From positions 935,001 through 999,000 of the forward strand of contig NC_092674.1 of the NCBI RefSeq assembly GCF_964355755.1: 64,000 nt of DNA, in the 5' to 3' direction. The notes below the pieces were generated by a model, which saw nothing but the letters and a program-made list of their open reading frames with translations, was not told where the DNA came from and did no database searches. This DNA comes from Antedon mediterranea (taxonomy: Eukaryota; Echinodermata; Crinoidea; Comatulida; Antedonidae). Shown here piece after piece: positions 24,801 to 36,509 of this stretch (its first letter is position 1; every line of letters begins with the position of its first letter). A program made the translations under genes and the position numbers.

Positions 24801-25328
24801 AACGAAAATCCGGAGTCAAGGAAGAGGTTAATAAAGTATAAATACTGAATGTATTCATTTACTCAAGTCACGCTGGTCGATAATCATAAATAGATCATAC
24901 CATTTTAATGATGCGATAAGACATCTCACAATATCTTTATGATCTCACAAAATAATCGAAAATCTGCGATTTAATCATACTACTTGAACAATTAGCTCTT
25001 GAGACACCGAGCGAGGATAATACTGTGAATAACCTCGTGAAGGAATTTATAAATTAGGTAGGGTTAATCCATGATTGTTATTCCGATAAAATTAAATGTT
25101 GAATCACGAATTTTCCTTTGATTACTTTTTTTAGTTTAAAAAAATCGGCATTTTAACTAATAAAATCGAACTTAAAATTGAAAAAATAGTCGAAATTCCA
25201 ATGTACGTACCTGTTGATGTAATTGCCATTACTACTCCACGTTGGTCGAAACAGTAAACAATACAAAAACAAAGAAACACATGCAACTTAATTGTTGCAT
25301 GGTTTAACCGATTACTGTGGAACTGCAT
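21856..25328 (-). CDS. Unrecognised single-pass membrane protein, mucin-like ectodomain
   Basis: I do not recognise the family. Exons (minus): 25328-25211, 24539-23843 and 22753-21856, with donors CAACAG|GTACGT and AAAAG|GTTTGT and acceptors TTTGCAG and TTACAGAG; phases fit and give 570 aa. Exon 1 holds a signal peptide (VFLCFCIVYCF core, residues 17-27). Residues about 40-238 are rich in Ser/Thr/Asp with several N-x-S/T sites. One membrane segment (FVFCLIGIVAVLTTMFIIFL, about 242-261) is followed by basic residues. The tail of about 300 aa starts with RRPPLPPR, a class II SH3 ligand, and carries tyrosine motifs such as VYQNSED (pYxN, GRB2-type), IYETA and YDSLPN. A receptor or adhesion-type scaffold is inferred only from this layout. 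The exon-3 acceptor is a CAGAG tandem; only the distal AG keeps the frame. Confidence 0.65.
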
Positions 25329-25329
25329 G

Positions 25330-27107
25330 CTTTCATGCGCCAGAACAACACATCTGCTAATTCCAACAAAATCGCAGATAGAAAATGAAGGAATAAATTA
25401 ACTTGCAGGAATAAATGGAAGATAATGTTCTCTCGATGTGTACGGTATCTCTACTCAAGCTGCGTGTGTCAATGTTTGACCTGAACCAATAGTCGATTGA
25501 GTTGTTGTGACCGCGTTTTTGTAAGATTGGTGTATTTCTAACCTTCTAACCAGGCTACTTCAATTCAGTTTATTGTCACAACGACACGCCTCAATAATTT
25601 TAATCCAAATAACCTTGGACTTTTATAAAACTTTAAAAGAAACAATTTTACTAATAATGGCATGATGTTTACAATCAGTAAAGCACGTAATTTCAAAGAA
25701 ACTTACCAAAAGTTTTACATAAAGTTAATTTAGTAATTAAAAAATGCATTTTCATCTTTGAAAAATTCGGTGAAAGTTCAGAAAAAAATATTAAATCGTC
25801 AACAACCAGAAAAATAAGGAGAAATTGATGAAGCTGAAGAGTTCAATATAAAAAAGGTTTAGAGAGTGCGGGATTTGATTTTCACAAAGCGTGTGCTCCC
25901 CACTTGGACGCGCGCGCGCAACGCAAGAAAGTAAGCGTAAGGCAAGTGAGTTGACAACAGTTTCGGATCATCCATAACGTCGCAATTGGTAATTATCATC
26001 AATCTCAGATATAACCAATCGCAGGCAAATATTTTTGGCACATATTTTCTGAACATTATCTTTTTCAAAAATGTTAACATTTTTCTCCATAGTTAGTTCA
26101 AACATTTTAATTATTTTTGTCTCGAATTATTAGCATTTTCTTATTCCAATTTCTAATCGTATATTAAGGCCACAGATCAAGAATAGTCCGACTCTGAAAA
26201 TAGCAAAAAAAAAACATCATTCTGTTGATAAGATTTTATAATTTCCTCACCCTGGGGTGGTGATAAATAACTTTGCAAACATTTTATACATTTTTATCAA
26301 CCAGCTATGTTACAATGAATCTACTATTGATGTTTATTCCCCGTCGTAAGGGAATTGGCTTAAATCTTGACAGCAGTCACGAAGTGCTTAAGGCGTCATG
26401 AGTAGGTTATTATGTCGTCATGTGTCGCGTGGCCTAAACAATTTATGACAAAAATTCATATCATAGATAAATACCGTAGTGTAAAAGTAGACAACAGAAA
26501 GGAGCTCTGTGGTCAGAATCAGACGAAAGAAAGTTAGAAAAACCAGACCCATGCGGAGTCAGCGGATTTTCAATAATTTTGCCAATGCATATTTTTTCAT
26601 ATAGTGCATTTCTTGGTTAAGTGCTGATAAGCAATGAAGTTCAGTTGAATAGATATATTTTTTCTAACTTAACACTGGATAAATGACAATTATGGTACCG
26701 GAAAGTCAATGAAGTTTCACCAATTATTATAAGTTTTTGGATTAAGAAATCAATCTATGAATTTGTACCGTATTTCATGCCTTGACACTTGAGAAGTGAC
26801 AGACATGAACTAACTAATTTAAACTCATAAAATAAACTATTCTAGATGATAGATCATAATTTTGGAAACTTTTTAGGAATTGATAGATAGAGGGCGGTAT
26901 ATAAATAAAGTTTTCCGACGTTTGTGTCGCTCCCTTTTCTGGCATTTTTATGCTTTTTGGAATTATTTAGAGGCCCACTGCATCTCGCATAATGCCGCGA
27001 CATTATTTATCCGTTTTTAGTATAATCTGGCATAATTTTGTGTTTTTTGAACAACTAAAAAATTAATATAATTAAACAACTGAACAAGCATGGCCATCAT
27101 CCAACCA
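25330..27107. other. Intergenic, no gene seen
   Basis: AT-rich sequence with a short CpG-rich patch near 25895-25960 (ACTTGGACGCGCGCGCGCAA, then GCAAGTGAGTTGAC) that resembles the CCAATCA/ACTTGG repeats. I see no conserved exon or tRNA here. The stretch just left of 25450 should hold the promoter of the minus-strand gene, but no clear TATA element stands out. Confidence 0.5.
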
Positions 27108-27630
27108 ACCCATTGCAGTACAGTTGGTATGCCGTACGTTATTATGCAAATGAGTTGGTTCAGGTGTAGTGGGGAAGATGGTGTTGTTAGTCATTGTGGT
27201 CAACAAGCCACACTGTTGAATGTTGATGTTGTTGATCTTTACATTTGAAGATTATTCAAATCTTGTAAAAAAAAAATTTTCTCTGGGCAGGAACCTAGCA
27301 GATCCCATCATTTAGTTTGAAAGTAATCTCGAAAAGAAGTAGGCCTAAATCTGGAAAAGAAGCCCGCCCAAGAATACTAAAAAATGAAGGAGCAAATTTG
27401 GCTTCAATTGGCCTTAGTGCTGAGGCGGCAAGAGCACACGATAACATCTTTTATTTTCTGTGGCTTTCGCCACCCGATTTTTGATTTTGTAAATATTATG
27501 TTCAGCACAAAAATCAAAATTTGTGTGGCGTGTTGACGGACCGCGAATGACTACAATACCATGTTTCCCACTACCCCTTCACAAACTCATTTGTATAACA
27601 ACGCCGACATACCACCAACGATGAGATATA
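27108..27630. mobile_element. Foldback element with long imperfect TIRs
   Basis: The left arm (GTTGGTATGCCGTACG ... CAAATGAGTTGG ... GTAGTGGG, then GTTAGTCATTG...GGTCAACAAGCCACAC) reappears inverted at 27510-27630 (GTGTGGCGTGTTGAC, then CCCACTACC ... AACTCATTTG ... CATACCACC). The arms are about 110 bp. The centre (about 27290-27510) carries a SINE-tail-like segment ending GATTTTGTAAATATTATG. A second, same-strand copy of the left part starts at 28560. Confidence 0.65.
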
Positions 27631-27660
27631 ATTTTTTTCTAAATTAACACGTAACGAAGA

Positions 27661-27835
27661 GAGTTATAATTCCCTTTTTTCTGACATTAAAGTGTTAGTC
27701 ATTCGCGTCGGTCAACACGCCACACTGTTACATTTTGATGTTGTTAATCTTTTAAATTATATTATACTCAATTAACTTGACTCTCTATATATCTCACTTT
27801 CAAAATAAAAGAAAAACATTTAACATTTATTTTTA
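27661..27835. repeat. Repeat block matching 32591-32760
   Basis: CGAAGAGAGTTATAATTCCC through GTTAGTCATTCGCG...GGTCAACACGCCACAC to TTGACTCTCTA and AAAATAAAAGAAAAACATTT is matched in the same order at 32591-32760. It provides the intact comparison for the TAA insertion site at 29017-29019 / 32588-32590. Confidence 0.75.
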
Positions 27836-27935
27836 AATAAAAATCCGTAGAGGTTCGAACCCCAGCTAGTAGAGCTGGGAGATTCCAATCCAAACGATAG
27901 TTACTAGAGCACTACCCGTTATGCCACAATGTAGG
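27836..27935 (-). repeat. tRNA-derived SINE head
   Basis: The minus strand reads GGCATAACGGGTAGTGCTCT (box A-like) and, after an extended variable part, GCTGGGGTTCGAACC (box B). A shortened relative sits at about 32765-32820. A degraded tRNA-like promoter of a SINE is the likeliest reading. Confidence 0.55.
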
Positions 27936-28078
27936 CCTACACGAGTAATGAACGGTGACAATAGTATAGTCTTATACGGGCTTCATATTACGTCATCTAA
28001 TCGTTACGTCATAAATGTGCATATTCATGACGTAATTTAGAGTAAACGATTCTAGTTTTAACCTTGCTATAAACCAGA

Positions 28079-28350
28079 GGGCCGGATAGCTCAGTCGGTA
28101 GAGCGTCGTGGAACACGATTATCGTGGGTTCAAACACCATGCCGGTCGGTGGAAAAGAGTTAAAGCTATGCGAGATTTAAACGTCCCCCTTTCCACCACA
28201 CATTATGAGGCAATAACATCAAAGCATCTGATGTGTGGTACCCCCAAGGCTGTTAGAGAGCCTTACCGTGCTAGAGGCAAGGGAGCACACCATAATCATT
28301 TTTTTTTGGCTACCCGCCTCTTTTCGATCTCGTAAATTTTATGTTTGGCG
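28079..28350 (+). repeat. tRNA-headed SINE, near complete
   Basis: GCCGGATAGCTCAGTCGGTA GAGC is a good box A and GTGGGTTCAAACACC a good box B 30 nt later, followed by an unrelated body. The tail (GAGCACACCATAATC ... GGCTACCCGCCTC ... CTCGTAAATTTTATG) matches the tails at 27425-27510 and 28880-28960, so the family's 3' end is shared. An internal frame at 28108-28335 is fortuitous. Confidence 0.75.
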
Positions 28351-28559
28351 CCTTCAATTTTAAGAATACCTAAGTTATGTCAGAAAGTATTAGGATCAAA
28401 TAAATAGAAATTTGTTGTGAATTTTTAACTTTGAACAAACGAAAAGGATTTCATGTGTTTGAGCATGAATAAATGATATTGAATTAAGTGAATAATTGAT
28501 AATGAGAAATCAAAACAACTGATACAATGATTAAATGATGAACAATGCAGCCTGAACAA

Positions 28560-29016
28560 GCATGGCCATCTAACCAACCCATTGCATGCTACCCCTATAC
28601 AAATATTGAACAGTTGGTATGCCGTACGTTATTATGCAAATGAGTTGGTTCAGGTGTAGTGGGGAAGATGGTTGTTAGTCATTGTGTTCAACACGCCACA
28701 CTGTTGAATGTTGATGTTGTTGATCTTTACATTAGAAGATTATTCAAATCTTGTAAGAAACAATTTATCCGGGCAGGAACCTCAGATCCCCTCATTTAGT
28801 TTGAAAGTAATCTCGAAAAGAAGTCCATCTGGAAAAGAATTGAAGGAGCACATTTTGCTTCAATTGGCATTAGTGCTGAGGCGGGAAGAGCACACGATAA
28901 CATCTTTTATTTTTCTGTGGCTTTCGCCACCCGATTTTTGATGTTGTAAATGTTATGTCTAGCACAAAAATCAAAATTTAACAGTGTGGCGTGTTGACCG
29001 CGAATGACTAAACACG
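28560..29016. mobile_element. Second copy of the 27.1-kb foldback, interrupted
   Basis: GCATGGCCATC through CAGTTGGTATGCCGTACGTT and GTTAGTCATTGTG...CAACACGCCACACTGTTG repeats the start of 27070-27240 almost exactly, and carries the same SINE tail (about 28870-28960). It breaks at AACACGTAA (29011-29019), where the 3.57-kb element begins; homology resumes at 32588. Confidence 0.75.
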
Positions 29017-29929
29017 TAATAGTAGGGCGGCCAATGTGAGCTTTTTCATCATGGGGGGAATTTTCTGTTAATAGCAGGCAACCATGTGGAATATATCCCT
29101 TATGGGATGACAAAAAAGATAGGGGTGGATGCCGCTCTCAAATTTCAGGTCAAAGGTCATTTTCAAGGTTATAAGGTCAAATATGGTAAAATAGAGGTTT
29201 AAGCTGTTTTCAACAACATATAAGCTAATTAAAAGAAATGTAACCATTATTGGATCATTATTGACATATTGCTGTAGATGGTGAAGTTCATCAATTTTTC
29301 AACTTACAAGTTTAAAGGTCATTTCAAGGTCATAAGGTCAAATAGAGCACAGACCTGTTAATTATCGGTATTAATAATTGAAATAAATATAATTTTCATG
29401 ATAGCCTGGGGCTGATGGTTATAGTGTGGTGTCAAAAAGACCAGAATTGTACTGGGAAGATTTTAAACTTTTTGAGTCACTCCTGGAAGGTGTTCAAGGA
29501 ATGGAGAGGATGAGTCCTAGAGTATCAAAATAACCGAAATTGGAGGCCTACTGGAATGTCTTAAATTTCATTTAAAAACGGAGGTTTGTGGGTGGGGAGT
29601 AATGGGCGGCATGGGCACATGCCAAATATTAGAAATTTTTCTGGGATGGAAGGAGGTAACGCTCTGAGGTGGGTATTTCTTCAAGCACTGATATATAATG
29701 CCTACTGGCCATCTGGGTAACGGCAAACGATTGAATCACAACCACATATGCATGCTTTCTGTAACCACTTCATCTGGCTCTTTAGTTTACATACACATGT
29801 AACAAGTTCCAAACTGACAACTGGGTTAGGGGCTTCCAAACAACCCAATTCATTTAGGCCACATACTGATAGCTCTGCCTGATAGTTGGCTCGTATGTTT
29901 AGGTTCTATGATGTCGGTATTCACCATAG

Positions 29930-30055
29930 GCGAGTTTTTTTTTATTTTAAGTGTAAGTAGAAATACAGGTACTTAAATATTTATTGAGTGAAGTGAAATA
30001 CTTATATTTAAGGGAAATATATATCACTAGTGTTAATGGTATATGGTCACTGAGT
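29930..30055. mobile_element. Degraded relative of the 12538-12695 TIR element
   Basis: TTTATTGAGTGAAGTGAAAT, then AAGGGAAATATATATCAC and GTGTTAATGGTATATGGTCAC, match the body and right end of the 12538 element in order. The left terminus is lost. Confidence 0.5.
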
Positions 30056-31129
30056 CTAGATGGAGGTAGCACCAAAGAGTAGTCGTTATTATACAGTTCT
30101 GCTCAAGAGTACCATATATTTGGCAATATTAAACTTTAGTGTACACTGTACGTGGAAAGTCTTAATCTTAATCAATTCCATTTACAAGGAGTGGATGGGT
30201 TACAAATGATTTCCAGTATGACCTCTTCCCATAACCAGCAAATAATGACGTGCTGCAACCTGTAATGGCATGGAAGCTGGTTAGATTATTCTTAATAGGT
30301 TTTCAACCACTTTATTGTTCACTATACCAGACATCGTCCATACTTTTGAAGGCTACTGTTACAAAGTGCATATCATTAATTAACATCAACTTTCATGTAT
30401 AATTGCAAGCTCTTTGTTATTGACATAAAGAATGTCTAAAAACTTTGTGATATTTGTTCTCCTCCAAACCGATGAGTGTGGCCCAAAACACATACGGAAG
30501 TACAGATTAGTACATTGGGACTATCCTTTTAATCGTGTCACTGCTTTTACCCACCCCTTTCCAATGTAATGATCAAATACAACAAAATAACTTGCATAAA
30601 TACTTGCATAGTCACCAAACGTTTACAGCCATGTTTACTGCATCAGATTCCTATAGTGCATGACCATCATGTTTTTACTGTAAGTTTTCTTCTGGAACAT
30701 CTGTGGGTATTTCAACGCCATCCATCAAGATATGTGAAGTCATATTTGGTTAAAGATATTAAAATTGGGCTATGATCATACTCCAATGGTTGATCAGCAG
30801 ACTTTCTGTCAGTTTTTATATACTTTATCGAAACAGTTGCCTTATAGAAATCCGCAAAGGTTTAGAGCGATGCTTTCTCAGTAGCTCATGAAGTTCTAAG
30901 TTCTACTGTTTTTTTTTCTTTCGATAAGTTGTTATTTTAAATAAAAGATCTTCCTTATCATCTGTCAGTTCGAAAGAATATTGTGTATTATGTGTGATTC
31001 GTGATCAGTCTGACAATGTCATGCAGAACCTATCAATGAATTACAGCGTTTCTTGTTATATACCAATGATTCTATTTTGAATTGATCAATCATCCACTCA
31101 GTGTTTAGAATATTGGTTCTGATAGTTTT

Positions 31130-31730
31130 TTTAAATTTGTTTACCCTTTTAACCTCATTTCTACAACGAATCCAATCGGTTTTTAAATGTGTTGGTGGTT
31201 TCAGAAATGACGACTTTGGTTGGCAAACTATTAAAATATATAATTACTAATTGTGAAAAAGTGGATCTCCTATCAGTCCTTTGTGAAATTCAGGTTTAAA
31301 AAGTCTAAGCTGATGTCCTCGTGTATTTCTGCTTAGATTGCATCTCATTTGAAGGAAGTCTTCCTTGGCTACACCCTCGAAATCTTTTGAAAAATTTCAA
31401 TCAAGTCACCATGAATTCGTCTGTCATACAGGCCAAGAAACTTTAAACGATCTTCATATGAATAAGAATGGATAGCTGCAATTTGATTTGTCGCATGACG
31501 TTGTCCTCTTCAAGTGTGTTTATGTCTTTTTGGAGAAATGGATTTCATACCTGGACACAGTATGTAACGTAATGTTTGTAAATAACGTTAAAACCGTCTT
31601 TATCCATGTGTATAAAGGACTTCTTAATTACTTAAGGAGTTTTATATTTGTTATCACCGTCAGCCATGATAGCATAGAGATGCAAAGGCCTCAAGAAGAA
31701 GTCCCCAATTACCACTCCTTCCAACCTTGA
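31130..31730 (-). pseudogene. Degenerate LINE reverse transcriptase C-terminal fragment
   Basis: On the minus strand, broken frames read in order: an NPFLQKDINTLEE segment (about 31540), SYEDRLKFLGLYDRRIHGDL (about 31430), and NSLPTKVVI...TNTFKNRLDS (about 31170). These match the conserved end of non-LTR retrotransposon ORF2 (CR1/L2/Jockey-like: dominant xNPYLKKDI, YxxRLKxLxLxSLxxRRxRGDLI and WNSLPxxVV..SFKxxLD). Stops and frame changes separate the segments, so it is dead. It lies inside the 29020-32587 element. Confidence 0.7.
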
Positions 31731-32590
31731 TAAAGTCCAATAGTTAGGGTTTTTGAAAACAAAGACTCGATACCCAGGTTTCTCTTTCGAGATTTCTTGA
31801 AACAACAAACTTCAATAAAAACTTGTATCATTGAAATAATTAAAAAAATGTATAAATAATTACATTATAGGGGGTCTCTGACCCAAACAAAAACATCTCG
31901 ACATTAGGTCATGTAGGGGGTCTCTGTTTTCGAAATTTTTCTAAAAACAAATTTCTAAGTTTTATTACATTATTATAGGTAATATTAATAATTTTTCTAA
32001 ACACAAATTTCTAAATATTACTGTATTACATTATTATAGGTAATATTAATATTATAGTAAAAGACCAATCTTTTGGCACATATGGCGTTTCATACATATA
32101 ACACTTGACCTATTTTTTCCGACAAAAATCAAAACGATGACTGGTGGACAACATGAAAAAGACAAATTTACAACAGACTGGGAAAAGCCTATTAAAAAAC
32201 TGTGTTTACTTTACAGAAATATGTGAAAACAACATTTTGAGAAAATGACACTTTTATATTTAATTTCCTATGTTTTTATGTGTAAAATTAAATGTTTATC
32301 TCATAATTACTATAATATGAAGCATCAGTTGATCTTCAGATATACCTTTGTGGATAGATCTGATGATGTAGATGATTTTCCGTGAATAAAAAAAAATCCT
32401 ATATTTTGACCTTGTTTGACCTCTTGACCACATAAACTGACCTTAAAACCCAAAACTGAGGATGGCATCTACCCCTATCGTTTTTGTCACCCCAAAAAGG
32501 ATACATTCAACATGGTTGCCTGCTATTAACAAAAAATGCCCCCCAAACTTTTTATAGAGGACTTTTGTGTATTTGGCCTCTCTACTATAA

Positions 32591-32830
32591 CGAAGAGAGT
32601 TATAATTCCTTTTTTCTGACATTAAATTGTTAGTCATTCGCGGCGGTCAACACGCACACTGTTGAATTTTGATGTTGTTCTTTTACATTTATTATCCTAA
32701 ATTACTTGACTCTCTATTTATCTCTCTTTCAAAATAAAAGAAAAACATTTTATATTTTTTTCGAACCCCAGCTAGAGTATAGCTGAGAGAATCCAAACGA
32801 TAGTTACTAGAGCACTTTGATTTGATTGTT
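32591..32830. repeat. Right remainder of the interrupted repeat, with tRNA-like end
   Basis: Continues the sequence broken at 29019: CGAAGAGAGTTATAATTCC, GTTAGTCATTCGCGGCGG, TTGACTCTCTA, and a tRNA-like minus-strand end with CGAACCCCAGCTAG near 32762 and GATAGTTACTAGAGCAC near 32800. Same order as 27661-27935. Confidence 0.7.
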
Positions 32831-34156
32831 CGCATTTTAAAATTTTAAACACGCGTGCGCGCGTAATTTTGCATGCAACACTTTATTTTTACTCCATATA
32901 AATTTGACCCTTGATATGAATTATCATTTTCTTAAGTTTCAATAACAAATGTCTTTTGGTATATATAATTATGCGTATGTAACGCTGAGCAACTTGGACA
33001 GCACCGAAAACCTTATTACGACATCATCTTCAGATACAGGTCAATGTTCTGATATAGTTATACAATGTTATGTTGAGAAGATTTAGAGATACACGCACAA
33101 CAAAATTCGTGGAAAGAAAGAAGAATAAGAAAAGTAAGAAAAAAAAAAAGATCCTGACAAATAACAAGGGGTTATCTGCGAAGTGCAGATAACCAAAAAC
33201 ATTTTCTCTTGTTTTCCATATTTCAAATTCAGTTCCATTATTGCATCGTAACAGCCCTATTTTTAGTCGCGTGCAACGCAACTTGTACAGCTCACTATGT
33301 CGGTCGGTTGGTCGGTAAAAACTAAGTTTAGCACGCGACTGCAGGCTAGCAGCCATGTATGGCCTTGTTCCAAATGTTCTTACCTCAGCCCCAGTGACCA
33401 TGGTGAGCCGAGGTCCTAGAGTCTTATTTCCGGCCATCGAGCAGCTCAATTTTTTCCAAATTATCTTACCTCAGCCCCTGGTCCTGAGGACACTAATATA
33501 CATTTTTATTTCCTATTTTTAATTATAAGTGCCATTTTCGTACCATGTTGGGCTAAGATCCTGGAGGTACTAATAAATAGGCCTATATTAATTATTTCAT
33601 TTGAAATTAAGTGCCATTTCCGGCCATCGAGCAGCTCTATTTTCCCCAATTTTCAGTGGGGCTGAGGTCCTGAAGACATAAATATATTATTATGATATTT
33701 CCAAACATATTTCAGCTAAAAATCAAAATTTCCGTGGCTGTAGGAGGTTTTGAAATTGGGTCGGGGAGGGGGTAGCTGGTGGGTGGTGTTTGGTTACATT
33801 TGCAATTACCATTTTCGCACCTCAGATATTATTGGGTATTATATTAATTAGTTGTCAAACACACAAAACTAAAAATATAAATTTGTAACGACATGGGATA
33901 AAATTTTTGGCCCACGTTGTGTCAGTTGGGGTTTTACAGACGTTTTTTAAGGGCCACATATTGGGGATTTGGCATTATTTTTCCCAATCTGGCATTATTT
34001 GAAACAGGCTACTGCATAATTTAAATTTTATCGCTGGCAACACTGTTGCGACGTCACACAAGGGCGGCTGCCATAGTTCGGCAGTAGACGTGTTTTGTGT
34101 TGCTTTGTTTTAATACCAGTTTGTTATTAAATTTGTTAACATTTTTTGTCATCAAA
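32831..34156. other. Upstream region of AP1S
   Basis: No gene seen. Two copies of TTCCGGCCATCGAGCAGCTC (33428 and 33618 areas) and several CCTCAGCCCC/GGTCCTGAGGAC segments show a local imperfect repeat at 33360-33680. The last 150 bases before the AP1S start are GC-richer and hold a CRE-like site (34050-34057). Confidence 0.5.
34050..34057. promoter_or_regulatory. CRE/ATF-like site GACGTCAC
   Basis: GACGTCAC lies about 100 bp upstream of the AP1S start codon in a locally GC-rich segment, where a core promoter is expected. It matches 7 of 8 bases of the palindromic CRE. Binding is an inference. Confidence 0.35.
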
Positions 34157-36509
34157 ATGGTATGAAATTTATTTAAAATTATATATTTGATCTGTAGCCA
34201 GGCGCTAACTAGTCTGTTACCTGGCTAGGCCTACTACTAGGATACTTATTATGTAGACGGCTAGGCCTACCTAGTACTAGTGTAGTAGCCTAGCCTAGTT
34301 AGTAGGCCTAGCTAGCCTACTAACTAGTTAGGCTGACTGAGTTACGGGAGAGTCGAGTAGAGAGGGTACAGTAGAAGACCACTACCGGTGCAACACAATT
34401 GGACTAGGCCTAGCCTACACCCCTATAGGGGGCGTGTTCAAGGTATTAAATACATCATCATGGACTGAGATCCGACTAGGCCTAGAATGAAAGAAAGCTT
34501 TAATAATTGGCTAGGCCTAGGAGGTCTATATTCTATTTTAAAGATAGTTTAGTAGGCCTACTAGTACTAATCTATAGGCTAGGCTAGTTAATTAATATTA
34601 ATAATTATTCATATTTTTATAGTTTATTTAATATTAGTTAGGCCTAGGCTAGGGCCTAGTAGTAGGTGTATATTAAGAAACCGAGGAAACGATGAACTCT
34701 TTGTTTTGTCTTTTTTTGTTTGTGTTTTAGATGCAGTTTATGCTACTGTTTAGTCGCCAGGGTAAGTTGCGACTACAGAAATGGTACCAAGCCCACCCAG
34801 ACAAGACAAAGAAGAAGATAACACGGGAACTCATTACAACAGTTTTATCTAGGAAACCAAAAATGTGTAATTTCTTGGAATGGAGAGATTTAAAAGTTGT
34901 TTACAAAAGGTAACTATGATAACCTATGATTACTATTATACAGTACACTATGTCATTTTATGTCAAATTCTTCAGAATAGTGAGTCTGTATTGCTCCAAT
35001 GAGTGAGTAAATATGACCATCAGTAAAAAACTGAAAAGTTTTATTAAAATATTCCAAATTGAATCAAATTCAAAACTACTTGTAATGACTGGAACATGTT
35101 CTTTTATTGGTTGTCTAGAAAACTCAGATTCAGATATATCTGAGTTTTCTGGACACCCTACCTACAGTAGTTTGTACTACTCTCATCATCAACTGTTTTA
35201 TTCTTTGTCTAGGTATGCTAGCTTGTACTTCTGTTGTGCCATTGATAGTACAGATAATGAACTCTTGACCCTAGAAATTATTCATAGATATGTGGAACTT
35301 CTTGATAAATATTTTGGAAGTGTAAGTATTACTTTGTTTTCAATAACCTGGTGTATCATGCACTGTTTTATGATCTGACAATGTTTGACTCACAGTCAGT
35401 GTCCAGTTTGTTTGTTAACAGAAAACACTCTGAATACTATTCTTTTGATTTTTGAAATTAAATTATGAACCCTGAGGGAAATCTGTTTTGAATGTTATCT
35501 GCATAAAAACTATGTAGAAATTTATTTTATTGTATGTAGCTAAATGTGATCTGCATTTACTGAAGGCAATCTTATAACAGTACACTGAGCTCACCTTGAT
35601 CTTATGTCTCTGCCTGCGACAAATATCAACAGTACTGTACATATTCTCTGCGGCGCGCAGTGTCTGTTATAGGGCGTGGACCTGATTGTGTCGCATCCAC
35701 AAATAAACCCTTTGATCTCCTAAGCTCAGTATCCTGTTTGATTACCTTGATTTGCTTAAGCAACTTGAATGAACTACTACTACTACTTTACTTAAAACTT
35801 TATTTAAATTTGTACACAGGTTTGTGAATTGGACATTATATTTAACTTTGAGAAGGCATATTTCATGCTGGATGAATTGATGCTTGGTGGTGAGGTACAA
35901 GAAACCAGTAAGAAGAATGTGCTTAAGGCAATCCAGGCTCAGGACCTTTTACAAGAGGTATTATTTGTACTTTATTCATATTGCATAAAAAATACATTTA
36001 TAACATTGGTAGTAAATACTGTAGTAGCAATGTGAAAAGTAGAGTTTTAAAGGTAGTTTTAAGCTCTGTCTATACTATCAAACTTTATGTGAAAAAATGT
36101 GATGTGTCCATATGGACATGATGATGTCATATCACTACCATATTTAGGCATATCACTACCATATTTGGGTACATCACACTTTTTTTGTCAAACTAGTTTG
36201 ATAGTGTGTAGATAGAGCTTTAGACAATCGGATCATTTAGTTGTCCTACACAAGGAAAACAACCAAAATATAACATACTTTAATCGTATTGTGACTAAAA
36301 CATTGGTTAATACTGTAGTAACAATCTAGAACTATATCAAATAATTTAGACCATTATTTAGGTATTATTTATTATACAAAGAAAGCCACTAAAATATAAC
36401 ACACTTGTTATCGTATTGTGATAATAATTTAAATTTAAATGAATATATATTTGGTTTGCAGGAAGCAGAGGTAAATCGAAGTGTACTGGAGGAGCTAGGT
36501 TTAACATAG
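34157..36509 (+). CDS. AP1S2: AP-1 complex subunit sigma
   Basis: Small subunit of the AP-1 clathrin adaptor, which sorts cargo between trans-Golgi network and endosomes and recognises acidic dileucine signals with gamma-adaptin. Exons: 34157-34159 (start codon alone, ATG|GTATGA), 34731-34909, 35213-35321, 35820-35957 and 36462-36509; all phases fit. The product is 158 aa, the same length as human AP1S1. It reads [19 protein letters not shown], then [49 protein letters not shown] and [16 protein letters not shown], the whole longin-type sigma fold, ending VLEELGLT. The one-codon first exon is what makes the mature start MMQF. Human AP1S1, 2 and 3 are all close, and this is probably the single pre-duplication gene. 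Confidence 0.97.
36060..36222. mobile_element. MITE family A, near full-length copy
   Basis: CTCTGTCTATACTATCAAAC at the left, GTTTGATAGTGTGTAGATAG at the right, and the internal CATATGGACATGATGATGTC and CACTACCATATT blocks. In the last AP1S intron. Confidence 0.85.

Larger units (their letters stand above)
29020..32587. mobile_element. 3.57-kb TIR transposon with 3-bp TAA target duplication
   Basis: The ends are inverted: TAGTAGGGCGGCCAA at the left and the complement of TAGTAGAGAGGCCAAA at the right. Homology continues for about 115-150 bp (shared GTTAATAGCAGGCAACCATG and GATAGGGGT blocks). TAA flanks both sides (29017-29019 and 32588-32590), and the empty site AACACGTAACGAAGAG survives at about 27650-27665. 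TAA duplications are typical of PIF/Harbinger elements. No transposase frame is readable, so the copy is non-autonomous or decayed. It carries a degraded LINE fragment inside. Confidence 0.8.

Noticed and set aside
28081-28150. Functional tRNA gene
   Set aside because: Boxes A and B are good, but the acceptor stem does not pair and the sequence continues into a repeat body shared with other copies, so it is a SINE.
30569-30780. LINE endonuclease domain on the minus strand (HSPILI-like)
   Set aside because: Only a few residues agree, and it would lie after the reverse transcriptase fragment instead of before it.
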